Assembly (NCBI GenBank): GCA_933822405.4
Contig: CAKOGP040002458.1
Location: forward strand, 1 to 64,000
Reading direction: 5' to 3'
DNA: 64,000 nt
Source: Cylindrotheca closterium
Taxonomy: Eukaryota > Bacillariophyta > Bacillariophyceae > Bacillariales > Bacillariaceae
The position numbers and the translations under genes were made by a program. This document shows positions 33,606 through 45,621 of the stretch, piece after piece (the first letter of the stretch is position 1; every line of letters starts with the position of its first letter). Below the pieces are notes generated by a model that saw only the letters and a list, made by a program, of their open reading frames with translations, searched no databases and was not told the origin of the DNA.

Positions 33606-35175
33606 ATGAGTGGAACTGATGTTGATACCGGCGCTCCTGTAAGTAAACCCTCAAATATTGAACCAATCATGCACTTCATTCACAATCATTTACTAACAAC
33701 AACTAAAACAATACGATTCAATTCTGTCGTTGTCGTCGTTTCATTTAACTTTAATCATTTTACAGGCCGAATGGAAGAAGTACGACTCGTACACCCTTGA
33801 GGTCGACCCTGAACAAGATGACAGAGCCACCGAGATCAAGCTTTGCAACTTCTCTCGCCCACACATGAGAGCCTTCCACTTTTCGTGGTTGGGTTTCTTC
33901 ATCGCCTTTTTCATCTGGTTTGCCATTGCTCCCCTTCTCTCTGAGATCCGTACCACTCTCGGACTTAGCAAGAAGGAGATCTGGACTTCGAGCATTGTCG
34001 GTGTCGGTGGAACCATCTTTATGCGTTTCCTCCTTGGTCCTTTGTGTGATAAGGTCGGATCCCGCGTTCTTTTCACCAGCGTCCTTTGCTTTGCTTCCAT
34101 CCCTACCGCCTGTACTGGACTTGTTTCCAGCGCCACCAGCCTTGCCATCCTCCGTCTCTTTATCGGATCCGCCGGAGGTACATTCGTCATGTGCCAATAC
34201 TGGACTTCTAGAATGTTCACCAAGAACGTCGTCGGAACCGCCAATGCCCTTGTCGGTGGATGGGGAAACCTTGGAGGAGGTGTCACGCAATTGGTCATGG
34301 GATCTGCTCTTTTCCCTCTTTTCAAGGAGATCTTCAAAAACGAGGCCAACCCAGCCGAGATTGCCTGGAGATGGGTCAGCATTGTTCCCGCTGTTGTCGC
34401 TTTCGGTATTGGTGTTGCCATGTTCTTCTTTTCTGATGACTCCCCCAAGGGTAACTACAACGAGTTGAAGAAGCACGGAGCCATGGCTGACGTGTCTGCT
34501 GCCGCCTCTTTCCGCTCTGGAGCCTTGAACTTCAACACCTGGGTTTTGTTCATCCAATACGCATGCTGCTTCGGTGTCGAATTGACCATGAACAACGCAG
34601 CCGCCCTTTACTTCAAGGACAAGTTCTCTTTGACTACCGAGGAAGCCGCCGCCATTGCTTCCATCTTTGGATGGATGAACCTGTTCGCCCGTGGTCTTGG
34701 TGGATTCTTCTCTGATAAGGCCAACGCCAAGGCCGGTATGCGTGGACGTTTGTGGACCCAAACCATCCTGCTTCTTGTTGAAGGTTGCTTGGTTTTGGTC
34801 TTTGCCAACACTGCATCTCTCGAGGGAGCCATTGTCGTCATGGTCTTTTTCTCCTTGTTCGTCCAAGCCGCCGAGGGATCATCGTACGGAATTGTCCCAT
34901 ACGTCGACCCTCCATCCACTGGATCCATCTCTGGAATCATCGGAGCCGGAGGAAACACTGGAGCCGTCGCTTTCGGAATGGGATTCCGTGAATTGGAATA
35001 CAAGGACGCCTTCATCATCATGGGAAGTACCATCATCGCCTCTAGTGTTCTTTCCTTCTTCATCTGCATCCCAGGATGCTCTCGCATGCTCGGAGGAGAG
35101 GACGACGTTCCAGCCAAGGACACTCTTGCTGTGCCCACTCCTGAAACCGACAAGGTCGAGGATGTCAATGCTTAA
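33606..35175 (+). CDS. NRT2: High-affinity nitrate transporter NRT2, copy 2
   Basis: Exon 1 (33606-33638, 11 codons), a 127 bp phase-0 intron (33639-33765, GTAAGT...TTTACAG) and exon 2 (33766-35175) give 480 residues. The protein equals copy 1 except Glu27 and is the same as copy 3. Domain content is as for copy 1: MFS fold with GPLCDKVGSR, the GGWGNLGGG nitrate signature and conserved TM2 and TM8 arginines. The intron differs in length and sequence from that of copy 1 but is identical to that of copy 3. Exon 2 and 361 bp of 3' flank are identical to copy 1. Thus this gene is a mosaic: 5' half shared with copy 3, 3' half shared with copy 1. Starting at an ATG inside the intron (33730) would be wrong because the splice and conserved N-terminus are shared by all copies. 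Confidence 0.97.
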
Positions 35176-37274
35176 ATCGTTCGATGCAAGTTCGCATTAT
35201 ATTGATCCTGCAGGGACTTTTGAATGGTGGCTATTCTCCTGCAATGCTGTGGCTGTCGTAAGTGACTGGCATCATGACGCAGATGAAGGATGGCTGCTTT
35301 GTATATGTAGATTTTAAGATTCATTTTAGTTTTGATTCTCCTTTTGATTGAATGATATATTTTACTGAGGCTTGTTTTGCTTGTGATGGCACCTACCGGT
35401 ATCTTCTAGGAAGATTCTCCGCGTCTTTTCCTCTTTATCGTTACCCCTCCCTAATTCCTGCTACCACCTGCGGTCGTTGATGATATATACTGTAGCATAT
35501 TCCTGACACTCTGTCGGTATATATGCCTTTTTCACTGCATCAAGTGGTCGACGAAAGTTCACCGGAGGACTCTGTATGGCTACTGTACAATAACTCTCTT
35601 GCTAACAAAGGCTGCATCCTCCAATGATTGATTCAGTTTTTCTGTCAACATTGGGACCGAAAATTGCATGTCCAGATTTTGCTTCACTGACTGTCTTCGT
35701 AAGTATAGCATCATTTAAAATCAATTTCCCCACGCCATGATATCGTTGTATAAGCTTCCTTTGTGGATTCGTCATCTTCTTCAAATAAATAGACGCTTAT
35801 GTTATGGTGAAAGCTTCTGTTCTTATTTGTATTTGGTTCTAATTGCGTCTCGGAGCACAGTACGATCTGAATCCCCCGAGGCAATTCGACCATGTCTTCG
35901 CTTGGTGCTAGTGCCACTGGATCGATTGGATCTTGAAGCGACGAGTCCCTCCCTCCTTCGGCCATGTCAAAGGGAGAGTTGTTGCTTGAGATCTCCAAAG
36001 TTTGATTAACTCTGCGTCAAGCTTGGATTTCGGCTTGAAGCTCGAAGATCTTGGTAGATATATGAAAAGTAATCAACTCTGATCTCGTCTGATTGATATA
36101 TTTTATTAAAAATCATTGTTTCTGAAGTTTCCCTCCTTGTTGGATGTCTGTCTTCCAGTAGATTCTTTCATGTGGATTTTGGGACTCATGCGTGATTGCT
36201 GAAATGTGAATGATTTTTAACAGGTGGCGTTACCGAGTTCGAATGAGAACTATAGCCGTTTCGTCCTTCAGTCTCGTGGAAGTATCGCTGTTATTGTCGG
36301 TATTCGTCGGCAGATTTAGAAACTCTGACGGAATCAATAAGATTACAGAATCTTCGACAATCTGAAGAAAGGATGACCACCGACAGCAACAGTTGACTAA
36401 TACATAGTCGCCTCACTTCAAGCCGGACAACATCAGTAGGCCTCACATTCGAAATTTTCAATCGCCTAGAATATTGTCGTTGTCGTCATTATCAAAATAC
36501 TGTCATCTATATGACTAAACTTGCGACGCAAACACCAAATTCTGACCTCTTGACAAATGTAATTTCATCGCACGATGATTGATCGAAGGAATTCATTCAT
36601 GGTGGACGCGGACATACAAGTAGTATATTCCGGTCGGAGGAGTATAGCATTCGTCAACGGTTCTTGGTAGAGTATGAGGCTGATTCCTTCAGATTCCGGA
36701 ATGATACGGTTATAGCAATTAAAAGGATGAAGATGATGGCGACGACGACCATCTGTTCTGAATTTAGGTAAGCCTTACCTGCAACTGATATACTGGTAGT
36801 ATACGACACATCGCATAGCGCTTATTGTTTGATTGTTGCGATTCAGAAGGTTTATTAGGCGAAGCTCTTCATTTCATAAATGGTCGTCAAATTTCCATTC
36901 CAGATTCAAAAATTGGGGCATCCAAATGTATTGCGTCAACATTAAATGCTGATTATCTTGTCATCCAAAGTGTGACGAGCTGCAGCATGATACCAGCTAT
37001 GTTACATATAACAACATCGGCAGGTTAGCAAGGCAAAACCGCTTGGGGCATAATAAATGAAGTGAAACTGCCAGGGACTTGTCGCTTTTGAAGCCTGCTG
37101 GATTTCTGCCATTCAGCTTGGCCTTGCCAGTTTCTGAAAGATATTCAATCCCCTGAACCATGTGGTAAAAGAGTCTGGCACAAGAAAATCTTGGACTGGA
37201 AACTTCACAGAAACATTTTACGGTCAAAACTTGGGATTCAATTCTTCACTTCTTCATCACCACGGGGAAAGTTG
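35176..37274 (+). other. Spacer between NRT2 copies 2 and 3
   Basis: The first part (to about 36480) is related to the copy 1 downstream region and the second (about 36550-37274) to the copy 2 upstream region. This shows the original tandem unit of about 4.2 kb. No ORF is conserved between units, so no gene is called. TACCGGTA occurs at 35394. Confidence 0.65.
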
Positions 37275-39373
37275 GGCATCAGTCTTCATTAGCAATGCAT
37301 TTCAGTCTCAGCTAGTTGCAGATCTTCAGCATGGGGACGCTAAGGTGATTTCTCACTCTCGCAATATCGTCGAAGATACCTTCGTTTGCTCCACGTATTT
37401 TAACAGAACTCAAAACTTCGTTTCCCAATGCCGCTGATTCTGGAAGTTTTACACACGATGCGGATCGGGCGAGTCAAACCTCTGCCGGAAGTTTTGCTTC
37501 ACAGAAGTTCTCGATCGTATTTTTTTGATATTGGAGATACTTTTATTTCTCCGATCAGACTTCGTTTTGAAATTTCCATTTAGATCCTCGTTTCACTGAC
37601 GATAATTGCGACCTGAAGTTTTGGAGAAATAGGGTGATCTGGCTGGCGTCCGAACTCCTGGCACTTGAACTTGTTGTGCCAACGGAGTGCTAGGTTCTTA
37701 CTTTTTTTACGGAAATTTTGGCACGCCAGATTTTTGACGACAACGACCATCAGGTCACAATTTTATTTTTAGCAATAGTTGAAAGCTACATCAACAAACA
37801 AAAATGAGTGGAACTGATGTTGATACCGGCGCTCCTGTAAGTAAACCCTCAAATATTGAACCAATCATGCACTTCATTCACAATCATTTACTAACAACAA
37901 CTAAAACAATACGATTCAATTCTGTCGTTGTCGTCGTTTCATTTAACTTTAATCATTTTACAGGCCGAATGGAAGAAGTACGACTCGTACACCCTTGAGG
38001 TCGACCCTGAACAAGATGACAGAGCCACCGAGATCAAGCTTTGCAACTTCTCTCGCCCACACATGAGAGCCTTCCACTTTTCGTGGTTGGGTTTCTTCAT
38101 CGCCTTTTTCATCTGGTTTGCCATTGCTCCCCTTCTCTCTGAGATCCGTACCACTCTCGGACTTAGCAAGAAGGAGATCTGGACTTCGAGCATTGTCGGT
38201 GTCGGTGGAACCATCTTTATGCGTTTCCTCCTTGGTCCTTTGTGTGATAAGGTCGGATCCCGCGTTCTTTTCACCAGCGTCCTTTGCTTTGCTTCCATCC
38301 CTACCGCCTGTACTGGACTTGTTTCCAGCGCCACCAGCCTTGCCATCCTCCGTCTCTTTATCGGATCCGCCGGAGGTACATTCGTCATGTGCCAATACTG
38401 GACTTCTAGAATGTTCACCAAGAACGTCGTCGGAACCGCCAATGCCCTTGTCGGTGGATGGGGAAACCTTGGAGGAGGTGTCACGCAATTGGTCATGGGA
38501 TCTGCTCTTTTCCCTCTTTTCAAGGAGATCTTCAAAAACGAGGCCAACCCAGCCGAGATTGCCTGGAGATGGGTCAGCATTGTTCCCGCTGTTGTCGCTT
38601 TCGGTATTGGTGTTGCCATGTTCTTCTTTTCTGATGACTCCCCCAAGGGTAACTACAACGAGTTGAAGAAGCACGGAGCCATGGCTGACGTGTCTGCTGC
38701 CGCCTCTTTCCGCTCTGGAGCCTTGAACTTCAACACCTGGGTTTTGTTCATCCAATACGCATGCTGCTTCGGTGTCGAATTGACCATGAACAACGCAGCC
38801 GCCCTTTACTTCAAGGACAAGTTCTCTTTGACTACCGAGGAAGCCGCCGCCATTGCTTCCATCTTTGGATGGATGAACCTGTTCGCCCGTGGTCTTGGTG
38901 GATTCTTCTCTGATAAGGCCAACGCCAAGGCCGGTATGCGTGGACGTTTGTGGACCCAAACCATCCTGCTTCTTGTTGAAGGTTGCTTGGTTTTGGTCTT
39001 TGCCAACACTGCATCTCTCGAGGGAGCCATTGTCGTCATGGTCTTTTTCTCCTTGTTCGTCCAAGCCGCCGAGGGATCATCGTACGGAATTGTCCCATAC
39101 GTCGACCCTCCATCCACTGGATCCATCTCTGGAATCATCGGAGCCGGAGGAAACACTGGAGCCGTCGCTTTCGGAATGGGATTCCGTGAATTGGAATACA
39201 AGGACGCCTTCATCATCATGGGAAGTACCATCATCGCCTCTAGTGTTCTTTCCTTCTTCATCTGCATCCCAGGATGCTCTCGCATGCTCGGAGGAGAGGA
39301 CGACGTTCCAGCCAAGGACACTCTTGCTGTGCCCACTCCTGAAACCGACAAGGTCGAGGATGTCAATGCTTAA
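37275..39373 (+). repeat. 2.1 kb block identical to 33077-35175
   Basis: Promoter, leader, exon 1, intron and exon 2 of copy 3 reproduce copy 2 at a constant offset of 4,198 bp. I saw no difference, and all translated frames of the coding part agree. Identity starts abruptly at GGCATCAG (37275) and ends exactly at the stop codon. Confidence 0.85.
37804..39373 (+). CDS. NRT2: High-affinity nitrate transporter NRT2, copy 3
   Basis: Exon 1 (37804-37836), intron (37837-37963) and exon 2 (37964-39373) encode 480 residues identical to copy 2. The fold, signature motifs and expected role are those of copy 1. After the TAA at 39373 the sequence is unrelated to the 3' flanks of copies 1 and 2, so this copy has its own 3' UTR. 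It is the last gene of the array; a CS-domain gene follows in the same direction 434 bp later. Three near-identical copies could raise transporter dosage, while the different 5' and 3' flanks could allow different expression; both are inference. Confidence 0.96.
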
Positions 39374-39806
39374 GTGACTTTTCAACAAGACACCGAGCTT
39401 AGCTTGTGCAACGGACTGTTAGATTTATCGCCGGCGTGTCTTAGACGCTGAGCTTGATATTGGTCTGCTATATGTGATTTTGCTTTTTATTATAGCTTTA
39501 TTAAACTTTTAAGATTTTCATATCCTGTCAATTGTGATAACACCCCCCCCGCAACCGGTATACACAAGCAATTTTATATATTGTTCGTGATGTTCGTAGT
39601 AGAATAGCATATTGAGGATAAGATCGTATGTATTTTATATGTACGACTCCATCGACTAAAAGTCTGTTTTCGAATCATCGTCATTATATTTCAGCATCGC
39701 ATCACCGTTCATATATGATACCGGCACCTGTTATTCATTTATTTGATGAACTCCTGACGGTGATGCTCCAATTTATTGATTTCCAATAATAATCTCACAA
39801 TTCATA
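39374..39806 (+). other. NRT2 copy 3 3' flank and CS-gene promoter
   Basis: No gene. AT-rich, with a run of nine C at about 39542. Contains the 3' UTR of copy 3 and the upstream region of the CS-domain gene. Confidence 0.5.
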
Positions 39807-40619
39807 ATGCCTGGCGGCATTGACTACTCGAAATGGGACAACTTGGACGAATACAGCAGCAGTGATGATGGTGAACAAAATGATTCATCAGATAATGTAC
39901 GAGTGACTCAGCTGGATGCTCCAAGTCAAGTTACTTTTGGAGGTGAAGACGCCTCGACCCCCACCATAATGCCCTCATCCTCATGCAAGGCACCAGCTAT
40001 TGAATCCGCTAACGGTATTGGCACTGCGGAGGTCACCAATACCAAGTCCACATTATTATCAGATCACAACGAAACGGATCCATACTATGACTGGCAAGAG
40101 AAGGGAGGGATGGTATCCATCACATCATCATCTAATCACAACCGGCGTCTGTATTGGTCACAAGGTCGCTATTCAGTACTTTTACGACTGGAACTCTTCC
40201 AAGAGGAAAAGATCAAGTCTGTACAAGTCAATGGATCAGTGTCCTATAGAGATCGGTTTTGCGCTGTGGGTAGCTCCAGACCAACCATTCAAGTGCATTC
40301 CACTTCAGCAGCAGCAGCAAAGAGCGAAGAGCTGAAGTTGCTGCTGGAGGGAGAGCTCCCACACGCCGTGCACTTTTCCGAAGATGAAGATGAGATTGAA
40401 TGGAGCGTTGAACGATCTAACAGAGATGAGAGATTTCTCACCATTACACTCTTCAAAGCTTCTCCAATACAAGATGTTTCGGTATGGTGGCAACGACCTT
40501 TGATGGCATTTGATGAAATCGAGATTGAAACCAAGTCCGACAGTGGGCCGCAATCGTTTCAGCAAGCATGGGAGGAAGCTCATAAGATATTTCAACAAAG
40601 GCGGCAACCATCGAGTTGA
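39807..40619 (+). CDS. CS-domain (NudC/p23-like) protein
   Basis: Single exon, 270 residues, ATG in an AATAATAATC...ATA context. The start MPGGIDYSKWDNL is followed by an acidic Ser/Asp-rich stretch. After a variable linker (to about 100), residues 105-230 look like a CS domain: alternating beta strands, with a final SVWWQRPLMAFDEIEIE block. CS proteins act as Hsp90 co-chaperones or client-binding factors in the cytosol. The C-terminal tail is short, helical and Gln-rich. The specific subfamily (NudC, p23 or Sgt1-like) cannot be fixed by eye. Confidence 0.7.
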   Translation: MPGGIDYSKWDNLDEYSSSDDGEQNDSSDNVRVTQLDAPSQVTFGGEDASTPTIMPSSSCKAPAIESANGIGTAEVTNTKSTLLSDHNETDPYYDWQEKGGMVSITSSSNHNRRLYWSQGRYSVLLRLELFQEEKIKSVQVNGSVSYRDRFCAVGSSRPTIQVHSTSAAAAKSEELKLLLEGELPHAVHFSEDEDEIEWSVERSNRDERFLTITLFKASPIQDVSVWWQRPLMAFDEIEIETKSDSGPQSFQQAWEEAHKIFQQRRQPSS

Positions 40620-40904
40620 TTGAAGCTGTGGCAACATCGGCTGCAGTTGGGAAGCATTACACTAGCTGACAGAGACATAAATCCGTTGGTACACTGGCTG
40701 TTTGGTCCTACTGGGGAATAAAGTCTGCTTCATTTATTCGAACTATGAATCGACCTAGTTATCATGGAGACCACAACCAACTCATTTAGAAATGATTGAT
40801 GAATGAATGAATCCATAAATCTTGCTTAGTCTACTCAAACCATCGTCCTAATGATACACAGTTTAAAAAAATACATGCTGCTTTCTCTAAATGATACGCT
40901 ATTG

Positions 40905-41807
40905 CTACTGATTTCTGCCGGTGATGTTGGAGAATTGTACCCACAGACCTTCAAAGTCAATGTCGCTATCCTCCATGGATGCGCCAAATCCGACCGAGAG
41001 ACATTGCATGAAACCCAAATCGGTGCACTCATGACTCATTTGCAGCAGTGAAACCCAAATTCCTATCAGCTGGAATAAAATTGCCATGAATGACCATTGA
41101 AGTCCAATCGTTTGTGGATGACAGCATGGCCAGACTTGTGTCGTACAGGCGTGGGCATCGCTTCCTTCAATGGCGGCAAATACAGTGTCATCGTGAATAT
41201 CAATAATGGCATACATCCCAACTGTAACACCATAGTATAACACCAAGAATTGAAGTATTGGCGTAAATGCTGTATATTCGATCAGCGTGACAATGATATT
41301 GACCATGGCATACCCCAGACTTATGCATACCAACAATCGATTTGGTGAAAAGAAAAGTGCGACAAGCAATGATATGGTGAACCCCGCAATGGCTACTGTT
41401 GCCATGTATCTCCCCGCACTCATAATGACAAACGTCATGGCCGAAAAGGCCAGGCCCACGTATCCAGCTGGGATGATTAGACATCTCATTCCTCCGACAA
41501 AGGTCGTCACACCACCGTCATTTTCGTAGACTTGAATCCCCCGTACTTCCCCACAGGTTAACCAGCATACTGTAGCATGACTCATCTCATGAATAAATGT
41601 AGCAATTAATCGCACTGGCTTCGCAAGAATGGTGTCATGGAACAAAATCGCCAAAGCACAAAATGCAAAATAGAACAGAATGAACAGTGTCTGCCGATCA
41701 TTGCAGCAGGTCCAGGTGCCATCATCATAATTCTCTATATTATTGTTGTTGTAATAGGCAGAATATGAATCATCGTCGCCATAGAATGCGTTTTGATAGT
41801 ATGTCAT
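40905..41807 (-). CDS. M50B-like integral membrane metalloprotease
   Basis: Single exon, 300 residues, convergent with the CS gene. The N-terminal 38 residues are Tyr/Asn/Asp-rich. A hydrophobic helix follows (about 40-58), then FIHEMSHATVCWLTCG, an HExxH zinc motif at residues 73-77 in a helix, as in the M50B group. Five or more further membrane helices extend to about 205, then two more near the C-terminus. In the family, His73, His77 and a distant Asp would bind zinc; a candidate third ligand is not certain here. Many M50B-like proteins in algae and plants are uncharacterised. Function is likely regulated cleavage or a degenerate chaperone-like role in membranes. Confidence 0.78.
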   Translation of the reverse strand: MTYYQNAFYGDDDSYSAYYNNNNIENYDDGTWTCCNDRQTLFILFYFAFCALAILFHDTILAKPVRLIATFIHEMSHATVCWLTCGEVRGIQVYENDGGVTTFVGGMRCLIIPAGYVGLAFSAMTFVIMSAGRYMATVAIAGFTISLLVALFFSPNRLLVCISLGYAMVNIIVTLIEYTAFTPILQFLVLYYGVTVGMYAIIDIHDDTVFAAIEGSDAHACTTQVWPCCHPQTIGLQWSFMAILFQLIGIWVSLLQMSHECTDLGFMQCLSVGFGASMEDSDIDFEGLWVQFSNITGRNQ

Positions 41808-43614
41808 AGTTCAATGAATTGATTCCGGTATTTTGGGTTCGTTCTTGTCGTCCTCGTGACTGCTAATACTTGTTGCTTGCTTCGTGGCCAATTGAATGGC
41901 TGTTTCTAATCTGAAAGAGGTGGATGTCCAAGATCAACTGATCTCTCTTTCATGAATTGTAGGATGATATGGCAATTAGTTGTGGTGAACGTCTTCGTGT
42001 GGTATACGACGGACTAGAGTCGATCCGTCACAAAAGTGTTATTATTATTATTACGAAAAGATGAAGGCTCGCAAAAAATCGTGAGCGACTTCAGTTGAAC
42101 ACGATCCGTGACGTTTTTCTTTAACGGCATCTGCACATGATCCGAAGTACACAAGTTCCGATAACGCGCGCTGGTCTAACGGAAAAAATACTCCATTACA
42201 ACAACATACCTCACTACATATATGTCTTGCTCAATCCAAGGCGACCACTTACCTTGCTACGAATGAACCGCTCGCGTCGCCAAAGAAATGAATGTATCTA
42301 TCAATCGATCCTAACATTTACTGCTCGATGAAGATGGCTTGGTGGAATCAAGGTGTGAGAACGGCCGACGACTTGGAACAGATGTGTCGAGTTGCTGCCG
42401 ACCTCCTCTTGGTCTTTTCAGCAGAATTGAATGCGCACACAAACAGGGAATGGCTGTGTCGAGCTACAAAAAAGGATTGGTAGATTTGGCACTTCGACTT
42501 TTTTCTTCTTCTTCTATAGATACACTCTGACATAATGAAGCAAGAAGGAAGGACGGCCACCACCACCACGGCACGAACAATCGATCGAGCGGCTAGTATA
42601 TACACAAGAAGCCCTCAGTACGAACTGCGCAAGGATGGTTCTGGCAAGTCACTTTCCATTATATTTTGGATCTAAGCGAAGCCAACAAGATTGAAAATAT
42701 CATGGCTATTGAATGATTCATCGTAGCAAGAGAAAGACCACAGGATTGAGCCGGCTGAGGAGCAAGATATGACGGCAACAATCAACATTTCGGGGCGCTG
42801 TTTTCAAAGGTCGGCAGCAACAAAAGTCCTAGTCGTTTCTATAGCAATACATCTTTCCTCTCGTTTGAAGGACTCTTTGGATTATGAAAAGGTCTGGACA
42901 ATTTAACGCAAGATAAGTAGCGCTTAACGAGTTCTCTTCCATTTCCATTTCTTATTGAGAGTAGTTACTCCGCTCCATGCCACGAGAATCAAAATTTTGC
43001 TTGGTCGCATTATCACATGTATAAAATAAGGTAGAAGCATTAATTTTAAAACACAATGGTATAATGATAATGGTCGGAGAGCATGCACTGTTTTACTTGC
43101 AACGAATCAGAATATAATAAACTGTTCGTGTCTTTGTGAAGAAAATTCGAATGTCTCTTCGTTTCAGGATGTACATAACGAACCCTCCTTGCGCTTCATA
43201 GACTGACTGGGCATGCTGAATGAATCATATCGGGCAAGTTATCGGTGGCCGAATAAAGGTGGCTTGAAGAAAATGCTGCTCTAGCACTTCAACCCGATCA
43301 CCATTCGCAAAGAAACCATACCAACGTCATATTCGCTTCAGACTGACAAAATTCTTCGTCCACTCCAAGTGAATCCCTGAACAAAAAAGAGACGACAATC
43401 TCTATTTCAGCAATCGTGATAATGGACTGAAATTCACAGCCGGATTCTGTCAAACCAGCCATGTCTCCAGCAAGACCGACACAAAGGAGAGCAACATCGC
43501 CACTCGCATCTTCTCTTGTCGATTTCACCACTTCTCTTGCACTGCATTGCCCTAGAAGACATATTTTAAAGAGCACATCTTGCAAATGTCCAATGTAAAT
43601 TGCTTCGATCCGCG
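41808..43614. other. Intergenic, no supported gene
   Basis: Short ORFs only. A minus ORF at 43298-43585 (95 codons, Cys/Glu/Val-rich) is weakly protein-like and lies directly downstream of the small ORF at 43615-43857; it might be a further exon but I found no convincing splice. An ATT trinucleotide run is at about 42040-42053. Confidence 0.45.
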
Positions 43615-43857
43615 TTACTTTCTAGTCTGGTCATCTGGCTGCCCCACGTGTCCACTTGGCCTGACAATAGTTCTTAGGGTGCTTTTCTTGGGCATTGCCT
43701 TTTCGTCTTCCTCCGGCACGTCCGAAAACAGCTTTGTTTGTGTTATCTCGATGTTTTTCGTATTATAAGAGGGATCCCTTCCCTTCTTCCTCGGTGCTCC
43801 AGGGCATGACCGGGGAATGGGTTCTCTTGGAGGTGACGTTTCTTCTTCAGATGACAT
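43615..43857 (-). CDS. Small charged protein, unrecognised
   Basis: ATG at 43857 opens 80 codons of even, protein-like composition: acidic start (MSSEEET), Pro/Arg/Lys-rich middle with PGAPRKKGRDPSY, then TKLFSDVPEEDEKAMPKK. It resembles the short disordered regulators common in diatoms but matches no family I recognise. It ends at a clear TAA. It may be a first exon. Divergent from nothing obvious; the next gene (sulfotransferase) ends 282 bp upstream on the same strand. Confidence 0.4.
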   Translation of the reverse strand: MSSEEETSPPREPIPRSCPGAPRKKGRDPSYNTKNIEITQTKLFSDVPEEDEKAMPKKSTLRTIVRPSGHVGQPDDQTRK

Positions 43858-44139
43858 TTTCGTTTCTGTAGACTGCTGTTGATCCTAGTGATGGGAATGC
43901 TTTGTTCCTAAACTCTTTCAAACAGCTCAGTTTGTGCTATGTATCCCTGAAGCAGTTCAAGACGATGGCAGTTGGGAGCCTGCGTACACCATGAGCTCCG
44001 CAGCACAGCGCTGTGTATGAAGACTCATATATTCCAAAAATTTCCGTTGTGCCAGTCTGAAGCCGATTCCCACACGATTCATTGAATGAATCGTACACGT
44101 GTACGTGACTGAGTAGTCGAAGAAATCAATCCAAAGAAC

Positions 44140-45621
44140 CTACCCCTCCCACGGATCCCAAACTCCTTCCCATTCAGGTCCCAAACGCTTTGCCAGCAGC
44201 TGATTGTATGGCCGAAAGAAGGCTGCTAGATACATTCGAGTGTGTTGGGACAAGGGTCGCTTTAGTGCATACTTGGCCACATTGTGCTGTGTGTAGCCCG
44301 GTTCAAATGATGGCAAATCCATAAATTTCAAAACCTCCTGATACACCGTACTTGGGTCTGACAGGAATCGTTCGTGGTGAATCACATGGATTGATTCATG
44401 AAGCGCAAAATGTTCTAACCAATGATCCAACTGAACAATATACATTCCACGTTGGAGAAAGTTCGTAGTGAAGGTCTTTAATGGTGGAAGCAGCAAATGA
44501 CAGTATCATATTTTCAGTTTTACATGGAGTAGAGCACAGGACCGCAATGGTACAGAAAGGTTAGAACAAAAATCCATTCTCGCGATGCAAGATAAAGTCA
44601 TTGAGTGAAGTAAAGTACATACCTTTCGATAATGCTTCCAATGTAGCTTCTTCTGTTCTTCAGCTGTCAAGACGGGAACATCCTTAAATCCAAGATGCTC
44701 CGAGGTGGTTTCATTGAATTCTTTTCTTGACGGGGCATGGCTCAATCCAATAGATTTGAAACTAGCCATTTCTTCATCTAGCAGACTTTCAAAGGTCCGA
44801 CCCTTGACATCAATGTTCATGCGATAGTGGGACACGGCACGGTCAATTGGATTTCTCAACAGTACAATTACTTTGGGCTTCCAGAAACAGGTTTCCAATA
44901 TCCGCGCAGGCGTTTCAGCCAAGAACAGATAGGATGGAGTCTTTTCCACAAAGACGGTATCCCGAGGAATGTCATTGTCATTGGTGCCAGGACTATCAGC
45001 ATCCGAAGATGTGAAAAAGTCTGAATACGTCTTGCGTAGCGCACATTGCCATTCGTCACTCGTCAGATTACTATTAGTATCCAAAGACAGCTGATGGTAC
45101 TTTTTCAGAAAGTCATTTCTTTCGTCTCGACCCTTGGGATAGTGCCAATCGAAAAAGTGAGTCTCTGGGACAGAGGTTCCATGAATCTGAGGATGCTCTT
45201 GGAGAAATTCATAGAGTGCTGTGGTTCCACTCTTTTGGGCTCCAACAATAATGAATTGTGGGACTTGGGGGAATGTATAGTGATGACCAGGAATGGAACA
45301 ATTGTAAAAGGCAAATGACTTGTTGGTGTTTCGGTGAAAGTCCTTTAGTGATGCCACTGATGCCGATGAAAATATTGATGATCTCATCATCGTCATCTGA
45401 GGTTTTCCAACAGGCCGCAAAGCATCACGCTTACCCTTGGCTATGGTTGACTGCTGTGTCTTCCACTTATCACGTAGGTCATACAATGTATTGGAAGCAG
45501 GCTGATGCCACCACGGCGATGAGCTGAAGAGAAATGCTACATGCTGCAAGCCAACCAATCCGAAATATACACTCAAGTAAATGACGGCAAATCTCTCAAT
45601 TAATGATAATCGACGTGGCAT
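44140..45621 (-). CDS. Type II membrane sulfotransferase
   Basis: Exon 1 (45621-44623, 333 codons) and exon 2 (44475-44140) are joined by a 147 bp phase-0 intron (GTATGT...TTAAAG), giving 444 residues. A single membrane helix at about 10-31 suggests Golgi anchoring. The 5'-phosphosulfate loop VGAQKSGTTA lies at 126-135, with Lys130 the catalytic-type residue. The 3'-phosphate site VIVLLRNPIDRAVSHYRM lies at 251-268, with Arg256 and Ser264. These are hallmarks of the Sulfotransfer_1 family using PAPS, closest in layout to heparan-type or other polysaccharide sulfotransferases. In a diatom the acceptor may be a sulfated cell-wall or mucilage polysaccharide; this is inference. The length is typical. 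Confidence 0.9.

Noticed and set aside
33730..33765. In-frame upstream ATG giving a 481-residue NRT2
   Set aside because: It lies inside the intron; all three copies share the spliced 11-codon first exon, GT-AG borders and the resulting N-terminus.
42165..42200. GGTCTAACGG-like stretch suggestive of a tRNA D-arm
   Set aside because: No matching T-arm, anticodon arm or acceptor stem could be built around it.
44093..44104. Palindrome GTACACGTGTAC (G-box/E-box like)
   Set aside because: Single site beyond the 3' end of the sulfotransferase gene; no pattern to support a regulatory role.
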